DNA from: WHSW01 sp963729075
Lineage (GTDB): Bacteria; Actinomycetota; Thermoleophilia; Solirubrobacterales; 70-9
Length of the DNA: 64,000 nucleotides
Assembly (NCBI GenBank): GCA_963729075.1
Contig: CAVSMU010000008.1
Span: 310,001-374,000 of the forward strand
Reading direction: 5' to 3'
The notes below the pieces were generated by a model, which saw only the letters and a list, made by a program, of their open reading frames with translations, was not told the origin of the DNA and made no database searches. Below are positions 57,655 through 64,000 of the stretch, one piece after another. Every line of letters begins with the position of its first letter. The stretch's first letter is position 1. A program made the translations under genes and the position numbers.

Positions 57655-58633
57655 TCGCGCTAGGGCGTCGTACGGGTCCCGCCGGGTGCGTACTTCCGTC
57701 GATCGGGCCGGTCATGCGATCGGCCAGCCCCCACAGCTCCAGGTCCTCCGGCGAGAAGTTGAACGGGTGGACCTTGGGCTGACGGACGAGCACCTCGCCC
57801 GTGCGCGCGTCGAGCATCACCGCCTCGTTGGTCGGCGGTGACGAGCCGTCCATGTTCCCGCTGCCCGCCACGACGAGGCGCAGCCGGCTGGCCCCCGCGC
57901 CATCGCGCTCGGACAGAGCGCGACCTGCCAGCGCTCGAGCAGTGCGCGAGACAGGCAGAGCTCGGGCGCGATGCCGATCGCCACCTCCCGCTCGTCCCAC
58001 GCCGCGATCACCGCCTCGACCCGCGCGCGCGTGGGCTCCCGGTCGGCGGGATGGATCCGGTAGAAGCGCAGCCCAGAGCGCTCCTCGACCTCCCATTCCA
58101 GCTCCCCCGGCTCGCGGATCATCGGGGCGGTAGCCTATGCGGAGGCCGGCTTCGCGCTCCGGCCGGGTCAGGCGGGACCGGGCCGGCAGGGCGGTGTGTT
58201 CACAGGCGTCCCAATCGGCTGCGTCGACCCGCACGACCGAGCCGAAGGCGTCGGCCAGGTCGTCGGGTAGTTGCCCGCGGCGGCCCGGGCGGGCGAAGCG
58301 GGGGAGCAGGGCGCCGGGAAGAAGAACCCGAGTCGAAGCGGCCCGACTCCGCGTAGCGAAGCGCGTACTCGGCGAGGGCGGGCGGCGCGGCCCCCCCGAG
58401 CAGCGGGTTGGCGTGGGCGAGGGCGGCGTCGAGGCCGAGCAGGACGCCGTAGGTCCGCCACCCGCCGTCGGGAGTTCGCGACCGGCCCACCGTCGAGGGC
58501 CGCCTGCTCGACCTCGGCGGCGGTGGTCGCAACCCTCGCGTCCGCCATCCAGGACTCGCCCGCGGCGTGGAACTCCGCGCGGTCGAGTCGACCGAACAGT
58601 TCGCAGAACAGATCTGCGTAGTCCTGTGCTCAT
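57655..58633 (-). pseudogene. Decayed gene with several frameshifts (nitrilase-like C-terminal half)
   Basis: Family-like pieces lie in three frames along one strand: a start MSTDYADLF-like N-terminus near 58633 (needs one base removed near 58620), HAAGESWMADARVATTAAEVE, then GWRTYGVLLGLDAALAHANPLLGG, then LPDDLADAFGSVVRVDAADW, then YRIHPADREPTRARVEAVIAAWDEREVAIGIAPELCLS and RLRLVVAGSGNMDG with NEAVMLDARTGEVLVRQPKVHPFN. The last parts resemble a nitrilase/carbon-nitrogen hydrolase with its Glu and Lys, but the catalytic Cys half is not found. At least four frame changes in under 1 kb argue for real decay. It is divergent from the regulator at 58674. Confidence 0.6.
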
Positions 58634-58634
58634 A

Positions 58635-58673
58635 CTTGACAGATACTTGACAACAGTCTGCTACGATACGGGC
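58635..58673. promoter_or_regulatory. Tandem ATACTTGACA repeats in the divergent promoter of the regulator at 58674
   Basis: Two direct repeats of ATACTTGACA (about 58633-58652) precede a TACGAT -10-like hexamer at 58662-58667. TTGACA at 58636 is 20 bases from that hexamer. The site could be both promoter and operator for the neighbouring regulator. The AT-richness stands out in this GC-rich DNA. Confidence 0.5.
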
Positions 58674-59823
58674 ATGGCCACGCCCACCGTAAACCAGTCC
58701 CGCGTCCACTCCCTGGTGTCGCGGATCGCGAGGCTCGACGCGGAGCCCGCGCCCCGGGAGGCCGTCGCACTCGGCCTGGTCGACGCGCTGCTCGAGGGCG
58801 ACGACGACACGCTTGCCGCTGGCCTTCATGCCCTCCGCGACGCCCGCGCGCGGGCGGACGGCGATCAGGAGCTCGTCGGATGGCTCGACGCCGCGATCGC
58901 CTTCGCGCACTGGGGACTCGAGCGCGTGCCATCGAAGTCCCGCCGTTCAGCAGGGAACCCGGGCCCACGACTTCCTGTCCGTCCTCGACGGCTCGCCGCG
59001 GCTCGGAAGCACAGAGCTGCGCCGCCTACTCGAGACCGACGAGACCCAGGTGAGCCGTACGGGCCGCCGGCTGCTGGAGAGCGGTCTCGTCAGTCGGCGC
59101 AAGGTCGGCCGCCAGGTGTTCTGGCAGCTGACCCCTCGCGGGCAGCACGCGCTCGCCGAGGCGCCCGCTCCCCGGCGATCACCCGACTCCGAGTTCTGGC
59201 GGGAAGCCCTGCGACGCGGCTTCGACGCGGCGTACGGCGACGAGCCCGGCGAGCCCCGCCAGGTCGACCCGACCCGCGAGCGAATCGTCGAGACCGCGCT
59301 CGAGCTGCACACCAGCCGCGGCATCCAAGCGACCACATGGCCCGAGATCGCCAAGGCGTCGGGTGTGCCGGTGAAGAAACTGGAGACGCTGTTCCCCACG
59401 CAGGACGACCTGGTCAGAAGCTGCGCCCAGCACTTCATGGAGAGCCTGCAACTTCCGCCGTCCGACCGGGCGCCCGAGGTCTTCGCGGGCGCCTCATCGG
59501 AGAACGAGCGGATCCACCGCCTGGTCGACACGCTCTTCGGCGCCTACGAGCGTGGTGCGGATGGCATGACGGTTGCGCGCCGCGAGCGCATGGACTTGCC
59601 GGTGGTGGACGAGTCGATGGGAGAGCTCGACAACTCGTTCGACGCCCTTGTCGTCGAGGCGCTACACGCGCAACGCCCGGGCAGTCCTTCGGTCCCGGCG
59701 CTGAGAGCACTCACCGATCTCGAGGTGTGGCGAGCCCTGCGTGATCAGGGAGCCACGCCCGATGCGGCGGTGGAGCAGGCGAGCGCAGCCGTCGAGCGCT
59801 GGCTCGAGGCACAACCGGCGTAG
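58674..59823 (+). CDS. Two-headed regulator: winged-helix plus TetR-like domain, frameshifted near 58936
   Basis: The ATG at 58674 opens MATPTVNQSRVHSLVSRIARLD and continues helical to WGLERVP near residue 87. Then the frame shifts by one base near 58936. In the new frame a winged helix follows: FLSVLDGSPRLGSTELRRLLETDETQVSRTGRRLLESGLVSRRKVGRQVFWQLTPRG. A TetR-type HTH comes next: RIVETALELHTSRGIQATTWPEIAKASGVPVKKLETLFPTQDDLV, and a helical effector part runs to 59823. Having both MarR/ArsR-like and TetR-like HTHs in one chain is unusual. The corrected length is about 382 residues. Its divergent neighbour is the decayed gene. Confidence 0.7.
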
Positions 59824-59839
59824 CCGGCGCGTCCCGGGG

Positions 59840-61210
59840 CTACTTCACCACCCGGATCAGCTTCTTGTTGACGAACTCCTCGATGCCGTAGCGGCCGAGC
59901 TCGCGGCCGAAGCCGGACCGCTTGACGCCGCCGAACGGCAGCTCGGCGCCGTCCAGGCCGACGCCGTTGACGTAGACCATCCCGGTGTCGAGGGCGTCCG
60001 CCACGCGGAGGGCCTGCTCGGGGTCATCGGAGAAGACGTACGACCCGAGCCCGAACGGCGTGTCGTTGGCCAGCTTGATCGCCTCCTCCTCGGAGCCGAC
60101 GCGGTACACGCTCGCGACCGGTCCGAAGAACTCCTCGCGGTAGGCGTCGTTGTCCGGAGTCACCCCGACCAGCACGGTGCTCGAGAAGAAGTTGTCCTTC
60201 CGATCCCCGCCGGCGGCCACCTCGGCCCCCTGGGCGACCGCCCGATCGAGCTGGTCCTGCAGGGTCTCCGCGGCGTCCGCCGACGACAGCGGCCCCATCT
60301 CCGCGTCCGCCGAGGTCGGATCGCCGGGTTCGGCGGCGGTCATCGCGGCCGTGAACTTCTCGAGGAAGTCGTCGTAAATCTCGTCGGCGACGATGAACCG
60401 CTTTGCGGCATTGCAGGACTGGCCGGTGTTGTCGAGCCTGCCGGCGACCGCGGCCTCGACCGCTGCGTCCATGTCCTCGGCTCCGAGGAGAATGAACGGA
60501 TCGGAACCGCCGAGCTCGAGCACGACCTTCTTCAGGTTGCGCCCGGCGATCTCCGCGACCGCGGCTCCGGCCCGCTCGGAGCCGGTCAGCGAGACGCCCC
60601 GGACCCGCGGGTCGGCGATCACCTCCGCGATCTGATCACTCGAGGCGAGAATGGTCTGGTAGGCGCCGTCGGGGAACCCCGCGTCCGCGAACATCGTCTG
60701 CATCGCCTCTGCCGACTCGGGGCACTGGTGTGCCGGCTTGAGCAGGATCGTGTTGCCCACGACCACGTTCGGCGCCGCGAAGCGGGCGACCTGGTAGTAG
60801 GGAAAGTTCCAGGGCATGATTCCGAGCAGGGGGCCGACCGATGACCGGCGGATCAGGGCCGAGCCGTCGCCCGCAAGCAGCTTGATCGGCTCGTCCGCGA
60901 GGAAGTCCTCCGCGTTGTCGGCGTAGAAGCTGTAGATGTCGGCGCAGAAGTCCACCTCGCCGAGCGCCTGCTCCATCGGCTTGCCCATCTCCCGCACGGC
61001 GATCTCGGCCAGGGCCTCTCGCCGCTCGGAGTGAAGGTCGGCCACCTTCTTGACCAACGAGGCTCGCTCCGGGACGGAGGTGTTCAACCCCCAGTTCTGG
61101 TGGGCGTCCAGCGCCGCTGCGATCGCTGCCGAGAGATCCTCATCGGAGATCTGCGGATACTCCTTGACGGTCTCACCGGTTGCCGGGTTTACGACTGCGT
61201 ACTTGCCCAT
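59840..61210 (-). CDS. NAD(P)-dependent aldehyde dehydrogenase, succinate-semialdehyde type
   Basis: A 456-residue ALDH. The ATG at 61210 has GGAG seven bases upstream. Motifs: PWNFPYYQ with the oxyanion Asn (about 135), LLKPAHQCP, LTGSERAGAAV, VLELGGSDPF with the general base Glu (about 232) and NTGQSCNAAKRF with the catalytic Cys (about 266). The end, PFGGVKRSGFGRELGRYGIEEFVN, is typical. The pattern best fits the succinate-semialdehyde dehydrogenase (GabD/Sad-like) group, which ends GABA or polyamine breakdown; the aldehyde is not confirmed. The convergent neighbour is the regulator at 58674. Confidence 0.9.
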   Translation of the reverse strand: MGKYAVVNPATGETVKEYPQISDEDLSAAIAAALDAHQNWGLNTSVPERASLVKKVADLHSERREALAEIAVREMGKPMEQALGEVDFCADIYSFYADNAEDFLADEPIKLLAGDGSALIRRSSVGPLLGIMPWNFPYYQVARFAAPNVVVGNTILLKPAHQCPESAEAMQTMFADAGFPDGAYQTILASSDQIAEVIADPRVRGVSLTGSERAGAAVAEIAGRNLKKVVLELGGSDPFILLGAEDMDAAVEAAVAGRLDNTGQSCNAAKRFIVADEIYDDFLEKFTAAMTAAEPGDPTSADAEMGPLSSADAAETLQDQLDRAVAQGAEVAAGGDRKDNFFSSTVLVGVTPDNDAYREEFFGPVASVYRVGSEEEAIKLANDTPFGLGSYVFSDDPEQALRVADALDTGMVYVNGVGLDGAELPFGGVKRSGFGRELGRYGIEEFVNKKLIRVVK

Positions 61211-61346
61211 GCTTGCTCCAGTCCTCGTGCGGTCGCGTGGCGATCTCGCTGATTGTCGATCCACTGCCCAGGCTATCCGCTGGACGGTCCCGACGGCTCG
61301 TTGAGACACCGGGGACGCCCGAAATGGAACGGCAGCCGCTGCAGGC

Positions 61347-61946
61347 TCAGCGCAAGACGCGGTAGTGCACGTGGGTGACTCCGCCCTCGCCCTCCAGGAC
61401 CCGGGTGCGCTCCAGCTCGATCTGCTCGGCGTCGCGCTCGCCGAACAGGCGTCGCCCCTGGCCGAACAGCACCGGGACGACATGGAGCTCGAGCTCGTCG
61501 AGGACGCCCGCGGCGAGCGCGAGCCGCGCCGTTCCGACGCCGTGCACCAGGACGTTCCTGTCGCCCGCGGCATCCTTCGCGCGGGCCATCGCGGTCCCGA
61601 CGTCGCTGACGTAGGTGACGAGCGGCCACCCCGGCCTCTCGCCGTCGGGCCCCCGGCGGGTGAGGATGAAGATCGGCACGCCGTCGTGGTGGTCCCCGCC
61701 CCAGCCTCCCGCCGGCTCGAAGGTCCCGCGCCCGGCGACCACCGCCCCGGTGGACATCATCTCGTCGAAGACCTCGCCGTTGACGCCCGCCGGGCGTTCG
61801 ATCTCCTTGTGGTCGGCCTCACCGTTCGTCAAGGCCCACTCGTGCAGGCGGTGCCCGCCGTCCCCGAGCCCGTTGTCCGGGCCCGCATTGGGCCCGGTCA
61901 CGAATCCGTCCAGGGACATGGACATGTAGAGAACGGTCGCGGACAT
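61347..61946 (-). CDS. RibD C-terminal-domain / dihydrofolate-reductase-like protein
   Basis: A 199-residue protein: ATVLYMSMSLDGFVTGPNAGPDNGLGDGGHRLHEW is the opening of the subgroup, where Ser-Leu-Asp-Gly-Phe-Val follows the first strand. GAVVAGRGTFEPAGGWGGDHHDGVP and GDRNVLVHGVGTARLALAAGVLDELELHVVPVLFGQGRRLF show the NADPH-binding turn and the common GxGRRLF end. It is the third RibD-like gene of the window (after 13774 and 17604). The 15-base gap to the methanethiol oxidase gene on the same strand makes co-transcription likely. Substrate unknown. Confidence 0.87.
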   Translation of the reverse strand: MSATVLYMSMSLDGFVTGPNAGPDNGLGDGGHRLHEWALTNGEADHKEIERPAGVNGEVFDEMMSTGAVVAGRGTFEPAGGWGGDHHDGVPIFILTRRGPDGERPGWPLVTYVSDVGTAMARAKDAAGDRNVLVHGVGTARLALAAGVLDELELHVVPVLFGQGRRLFGERDAEQIELERTRVLEGEGGVTHVHYRVLR

Positions 61947-61961
61947 GGCGTCTCCGTTCAG

Positions 61962-63368
61962 CTACTCGACGAAGCAGTACGAGTCGCTCGACGCATCCCC
62001 GCCCTGAAGTCGGGTCTGGTGGACGCGCAGTCCGCGGAAGTCGTCGCCGTGCGGGAAGAACTGCGGGTCGACGGACATCCCGCCGGCCTCGACATCCGCG
62101 TCGACGCGGGTCATCCACGCGCCCACGCCGTCGGGATAGAAGATGTCGTCCCAGGTCGCGTACAGCGAATTCGTGAAATAGACCCGCCGGCCGTCCCGGC
62201 TGATCTCCACCATCTGTGGGCCGCCGGCCACCGGTTGCTCGGGCGCTGCGGGGTGCGGTGTCCGATCGACGATCCCGCCCATGCGCACCGAGCCCGTCTC
62301 CCTCGGGTTGTGCGGATCGCTGACGTCGTATTGCTTGAGCTCCCCGGTGCCCCAGCACGAGACGTAGAGCCAGCGGTCGTCGACTGACAGGTCGATGTCG
62401 GTGACCAGCGGCGGCACCGCGCCGAAGGGCTGAAGCGCCGGTGGCAGTTGGTCGGCGTCGGCGGGCTCGGCGGGGATCGTGATCGCCTTCTCGACCGCCC
62501 AATGATCGTCGTCGCGGTGCCACAGCCACACGGACGCCGAGAGATCCTCGACGCTGATCACCACGCCAACGAAGCCCCACGTCTTGCGCGGGTCGTGCGC
62601 CGGTCTCACCTCGAGCACCATCTGGTGCTCGTCACCGAGATCGATCCGCTCGATCAGCCTGCCCTCCGAAAGGCTCCAGAAGTCGAGGTGGTGGCCGAAG
62701 CGCTTGCCGAGGAGGTCCTCGGGGTTCAGTCCGTCCTCGATCATCGACGGCGTCGCCCACTCCGAGGTGATCGCGACGTCCTCGTTCAGGTGCCACCAGA
62801 CGTCATACGCGAAGTACTGGTCGCCACGGTCGGTCTCCCAGGCTCCGGTGACCTCGAACGTGTCGTGGTCGATCAGCGCCACCCCGCCGGGCCCGTCGCC
62901 GTTGCCGGCGGCGCCCAGGTTCGACATGAAGATGCCGCCCGGTCCGCAGTGCACGGTGTGCGGACGCGAGTAGCCGGCCTTGGCCGCCAGCTCCTCGGGC
63001 TCGATCGTTCGCACCACCTCGGGCTGGCGGGGATCGGACTTCGTGTCCAGCACGTAGGTCCGCGAGGAACGGATGCCGGGCACGATCAGATACCGGCGCT
63101 CGAGCGTCCCCTCGTGACCCTCGTGGCAGAGCGCGCTGGAGCAGGCGTTCCAGCCGAAGTGATGCAGCTCGTTACCCGCGGTCGGGAGCTCCGCCCAGCC
63201 GACCACGCCGCCGTAGCCGGACGACCCGGCGTCGCAGTCGACGACCGCGATCGCGTCGCGCTGCTCGCCGGCCGGGTCGAAAGCTGCGACGTAGGCGAGG
63301 CTCTCGGGCGGCGCGTGGATCGCGGCCGCGGGCGAGCGGTAGAAGGTGGGATCCGTGGTGGCGGGCAT
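61962..63368 (-). CDS. Methanethiol oxidase / selenium-binding protein 1 (SELENBP1) family
   Basis: A 468-residue seven-bladed beta-propeller of the SBP56/MtoX family. Diagnostic segments: ELHHFGWNACSSALCHEGH with the Cys pair and His, YLIVPGIRSSRTYVLDTKSDPRQPEVVRTIEPEE, GYSRPHTVHCGPGGIFMSNLG and AYDVWWHLNEDVAITSEWATPSMIEDGLNPEDLLGKRFGHHLDFW. Many His residues suit a copper site. In characterised members it converts methanethiol to formaldehyde, H2S and H2O2 in the periplasm or cytosol. No signal peptide is seen here. It is paired with the RibD-like gene downstream. Confidence 0.93.
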   Translation of the reverse strand: MPATTDPTFYRSPAAAIHAPPESLAYVAAFDPAGEQRDAIAVVDCDAGSSGYGGVVGWAELPTAGNELHHFGWNACSSALCHEGHEGTLERRYLIVPGIRSSRTYVLDTKSDPRQPEVVRTIEPEELAAKAGYSRPHTVHCGPGGIFMSNLGAAGNGDGPGGVALIDHDTFEVTGAWETDRGDQYFAYDVWWHLNEDVAITSEWATPSMIEDGLNPEDLLGKRFGHHLDFWSLSEGRLIERIDLGDEHQMVLEVRPAHDPRKTWGFVGVVISVEDLSASVWLWHRDDDHWAVEKAITIPAEPADADQLPPALQPFGAVPPLVTDIDLSVDDRWLYVSCWGTGELKQYDVSDPHNPRETGSVRMGGIVDRTPHPAAPEQPVAGGPQMVEISRDGRRVYFTNSLYATWDDIFYPDGVGAWMTRVDADVEAGGMSVDPQFFPHGDDFRGLRVHQTRLQGGDASSDSYCFVE

Positions 63369-63413
63369 CGAGGCTCCCCTCGCCGAAGATATGTGCAGTT
63401 CGACCCTACATAA

Positions 63414-63428
63414 CCGACCGGGGGTCGG
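63414..63428. terminator. Short GC-rich hairpin between the zinc-ribbon gene and methanethiol oxidase gene
   Basis: CCGACC (63414-63419), GGG loop and GGTCGG (63423-63428) form a perfect six-pair stem 46 bases after the zinc-ribbon gene's stop on the minus strand, followed by a short T-containing stretch. It may end that transcript; a U-tract is weak, so this is tentative. Confidence 0.4.
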
Positions 63429-63474
63429 CCCGTCAAGGCGGCGAGGGCGCGGCGCTGCCCAACCCGGGCGCCGG

Positions 63475-63672
63475 CTACCAGGGCTGCGCCGCGCCGCAGC
63501 GCGGGCAGGGGACCGAGGCGGTCACGCTGGCCTTGAACGCGTAACCGCAGATGCACGAGTAGTGCGCCTCGTCGTCGGCGTCGGCGAAGCGGACGGGCTC
63601 CGAGCGGGCGCGCGCGGTCAGGCGGTGGCCGCGGCGCCCGCCGAGCCATGGAAGTCGCTTGCTGAAGCACAT
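63475..63672 (-). CDS. Small zinc-ribbon protein (65 aa)
   Basis: A 65-residue protein. The ATG at 63672 has GGGAGAG five bases upstream. The N-terminus is basic (SKRLPWLGGRRGHRLTARARS). The C-terminus is a rubredoxin-like zinc ribbon: YSCICGYAFKASVTASVPCPRCGAAQPW, where Cys-x-Cys and Cys-x-x-Cys should bind one metal ion. Its function is not known; such small ribbons may act in electron transfer or nucleic-acid contact. It begins 12 bases after the GCS2-type ligase stop on the same strand, so it is in that operon. Confidence 0.82.
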   Translation of the reverse strand: MCFSKRLPWLGGRRGHRLTARARSEPVRFADADDEAHYSCICGYAFKASVTASVPCPRCGAAQPW

Positions 63673-63683
63673 CGGCGCTCTCC

Positions 63684-64000
63684 CTAGGCCGCGACCGCCA
63701 TGAGCTCGGTCGCGGCGGGCCTGGGCGGCAGGTAGGCGTCGGCGAGGTTGGCGGTAACCCGGCGCAGGTCGCCGTCGTGGCGCCACGCGGCGAGTTGGCG
63801 CTCGGCGCCGTTGCCGCGGACAAGCCGGCGCGCGGAGTCGAGCTCGCGCTCGCACCCGAGCCGCCGGGCGTGGGGATCGCAGGCGTCGAGCAGCCGCTCG
63901 AGCCCCTCGATCGCAGGGAGGCGCCGGCCCGTGAGCTCGTCGATCAGCAGCGCCGCGATGCCGTCGCGGGCGGCCAGGAAGCGGTTCTCCTCGACCAGCT
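63684..64000 (-). CDS. GCS2-type carboxylate-amine ligase (YbdK/EgtA-like), C-terminal part (5' end outside window)
   Basis: The last 105 codons of a gene that continues beyond the right edge. The visible sequence (ENRFLAARDGIAALLIDE, LLDACDPHARRLGCERELD, NGAERQLAAWRHDG) matches the C-terminus of the glutamate-cysteine ligase-like family that includes YbdK and EgtA, where a 'Glu-Asn-x-Phe/Trp-x-Ala-Arg' segment follows the active site. These enzymes join glutamate to an amine or to cysteine with ATP. The substrate cannot be told from the tail. The zinc-ribbon gene follows 11 bases later. Confidence 0.75.
   Translation of the reverse strand, partial: LVEENRFLAARDGIAALLIDELTGRRLPAIEGLERLLDACDPHARRLGCERELDSARRLVRGNGAERQLAAWRHDGDLRRVTANLADAYLPPRPAATELMAVAA

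Noticed and set aside
61365..63413. Long plus-strand frames opposite the RibD-like and methanethiol oxidase genes
   Set aside because: Both are shadows of strongly conserved minus-strand proteins and have no ribosome sites or motifs.

Overview
The window is GC-rich DNA (roughly 70% or more by eye) with dense, mostly intact bacterial genes, frequent GTG starts and many 4-base stop/start overlaps. The gene families (YafY/WYL regulators, DUF7144, DUF899, CGNR zinc-finger regulator, SELENBP1-type methanethiol oxidase, NarL-type two-component genes, many SnoaL-like and RibD-like small enzymes) point to an actinobacterium, probably class Thermoleophilia (Solirubrobacterales or relatives). The class assignment is inference from gene content. 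No rRNA, tRNA, CRISPR array, transposase or phage gene was seen.

Layout. (1) 1-13.7 kb: a surface-glycan type locus. A minus-strand operon of eight genes runs off the left edge: MurG-like glycosyltransferase, ABC exporter, kinase-glycosyltransferase fusion, GT4 glycosyltransferase, heparinase II/III-like protein, two phosphotransferase-fold proteins and a second MurG-like glycosyltransferase. A nucleotide-sugar epimerase is divergent from it, and another phosphotransferase-fold protein converges on the epimerase. Two of the four phosphotransferase-fold proteins lack the catalytic Asp. (2) 13.8-22.5 kb: small enzymes and regulators (RibD-like reductases, SnoaL-like proteins, VOC protein, WYL regulator with a clear operator, CGNR regulator), a secreted copper-type protein and a lipoprotein. 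(3) 22.5-30.1 kb: a C2/serine-cycle style cluster with glycerate kinase, phosphoribulokinase, serine-glyoxylate aminotransferase, hydroxypyruvate reductase, a LysR regulator and a malyl-CoA lyase-like enzyme. (4) 30.2-45.7 kb: an unknown protein, a frameshifted ornithine aminotransferase, an M23 peptidase, TetR/DUF2867/FUSC genes, an M20 peptidase, a DmdA/GcvT-like protein, an ArsR-DUF899-SRPBCC operon and a receiver/histidine kinase/NarL regulator set. (5) 45.7-59.8 kb: an RTX-type protein, a cNMP-binding/TrxR-like protein, a beta-lactamase-fold hydrolase, an AraC-cupin-NmrA-DUF1772-hydrolase group, an Na+/H+ antiporter, a decayed gene and its likely regulator. (6) 59.8-64 kb: a succinate-semialdehyde-type dehydrogenase, a RibD-like reductase, methanethiol oxidase, a small zinc-ribbon protein and the C-terminus of a GCS2-type carboxylate-amine ligase.

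How genes may work together. The glycan locus has the parts to build (epimerase, glycosyltransferases), export (ABC) and trim (heparinase-like) a glycan, with kinase-fold proteins interleaved. The C2 cluster has most enzymes that move carbon from glyoxylate and serine to phosphoglycerate. Its phosphoribulokinase, with no RuBisCO in view and a LysR regulator nearby, resembles the arrangement in which ribulose bisphosphate acts as a signal for serine-cycle genes. A DmdA-like methyltransferase and a methanethiol oxidase in the same window hint at use of methylated sulfur compounds as C1 sources.

Quality note. Between about 32.2 and 59 kb at least seven genes show single-base frame breaks or stop-less run-on into the next gene, while 1-31.5 kb and 59.8-64 kb look clean. 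Either indel errors are concentrated in that part of the assembly or there are real pseudogenes; at least one (57.7-58.6 kb) looks genuinely decayed.
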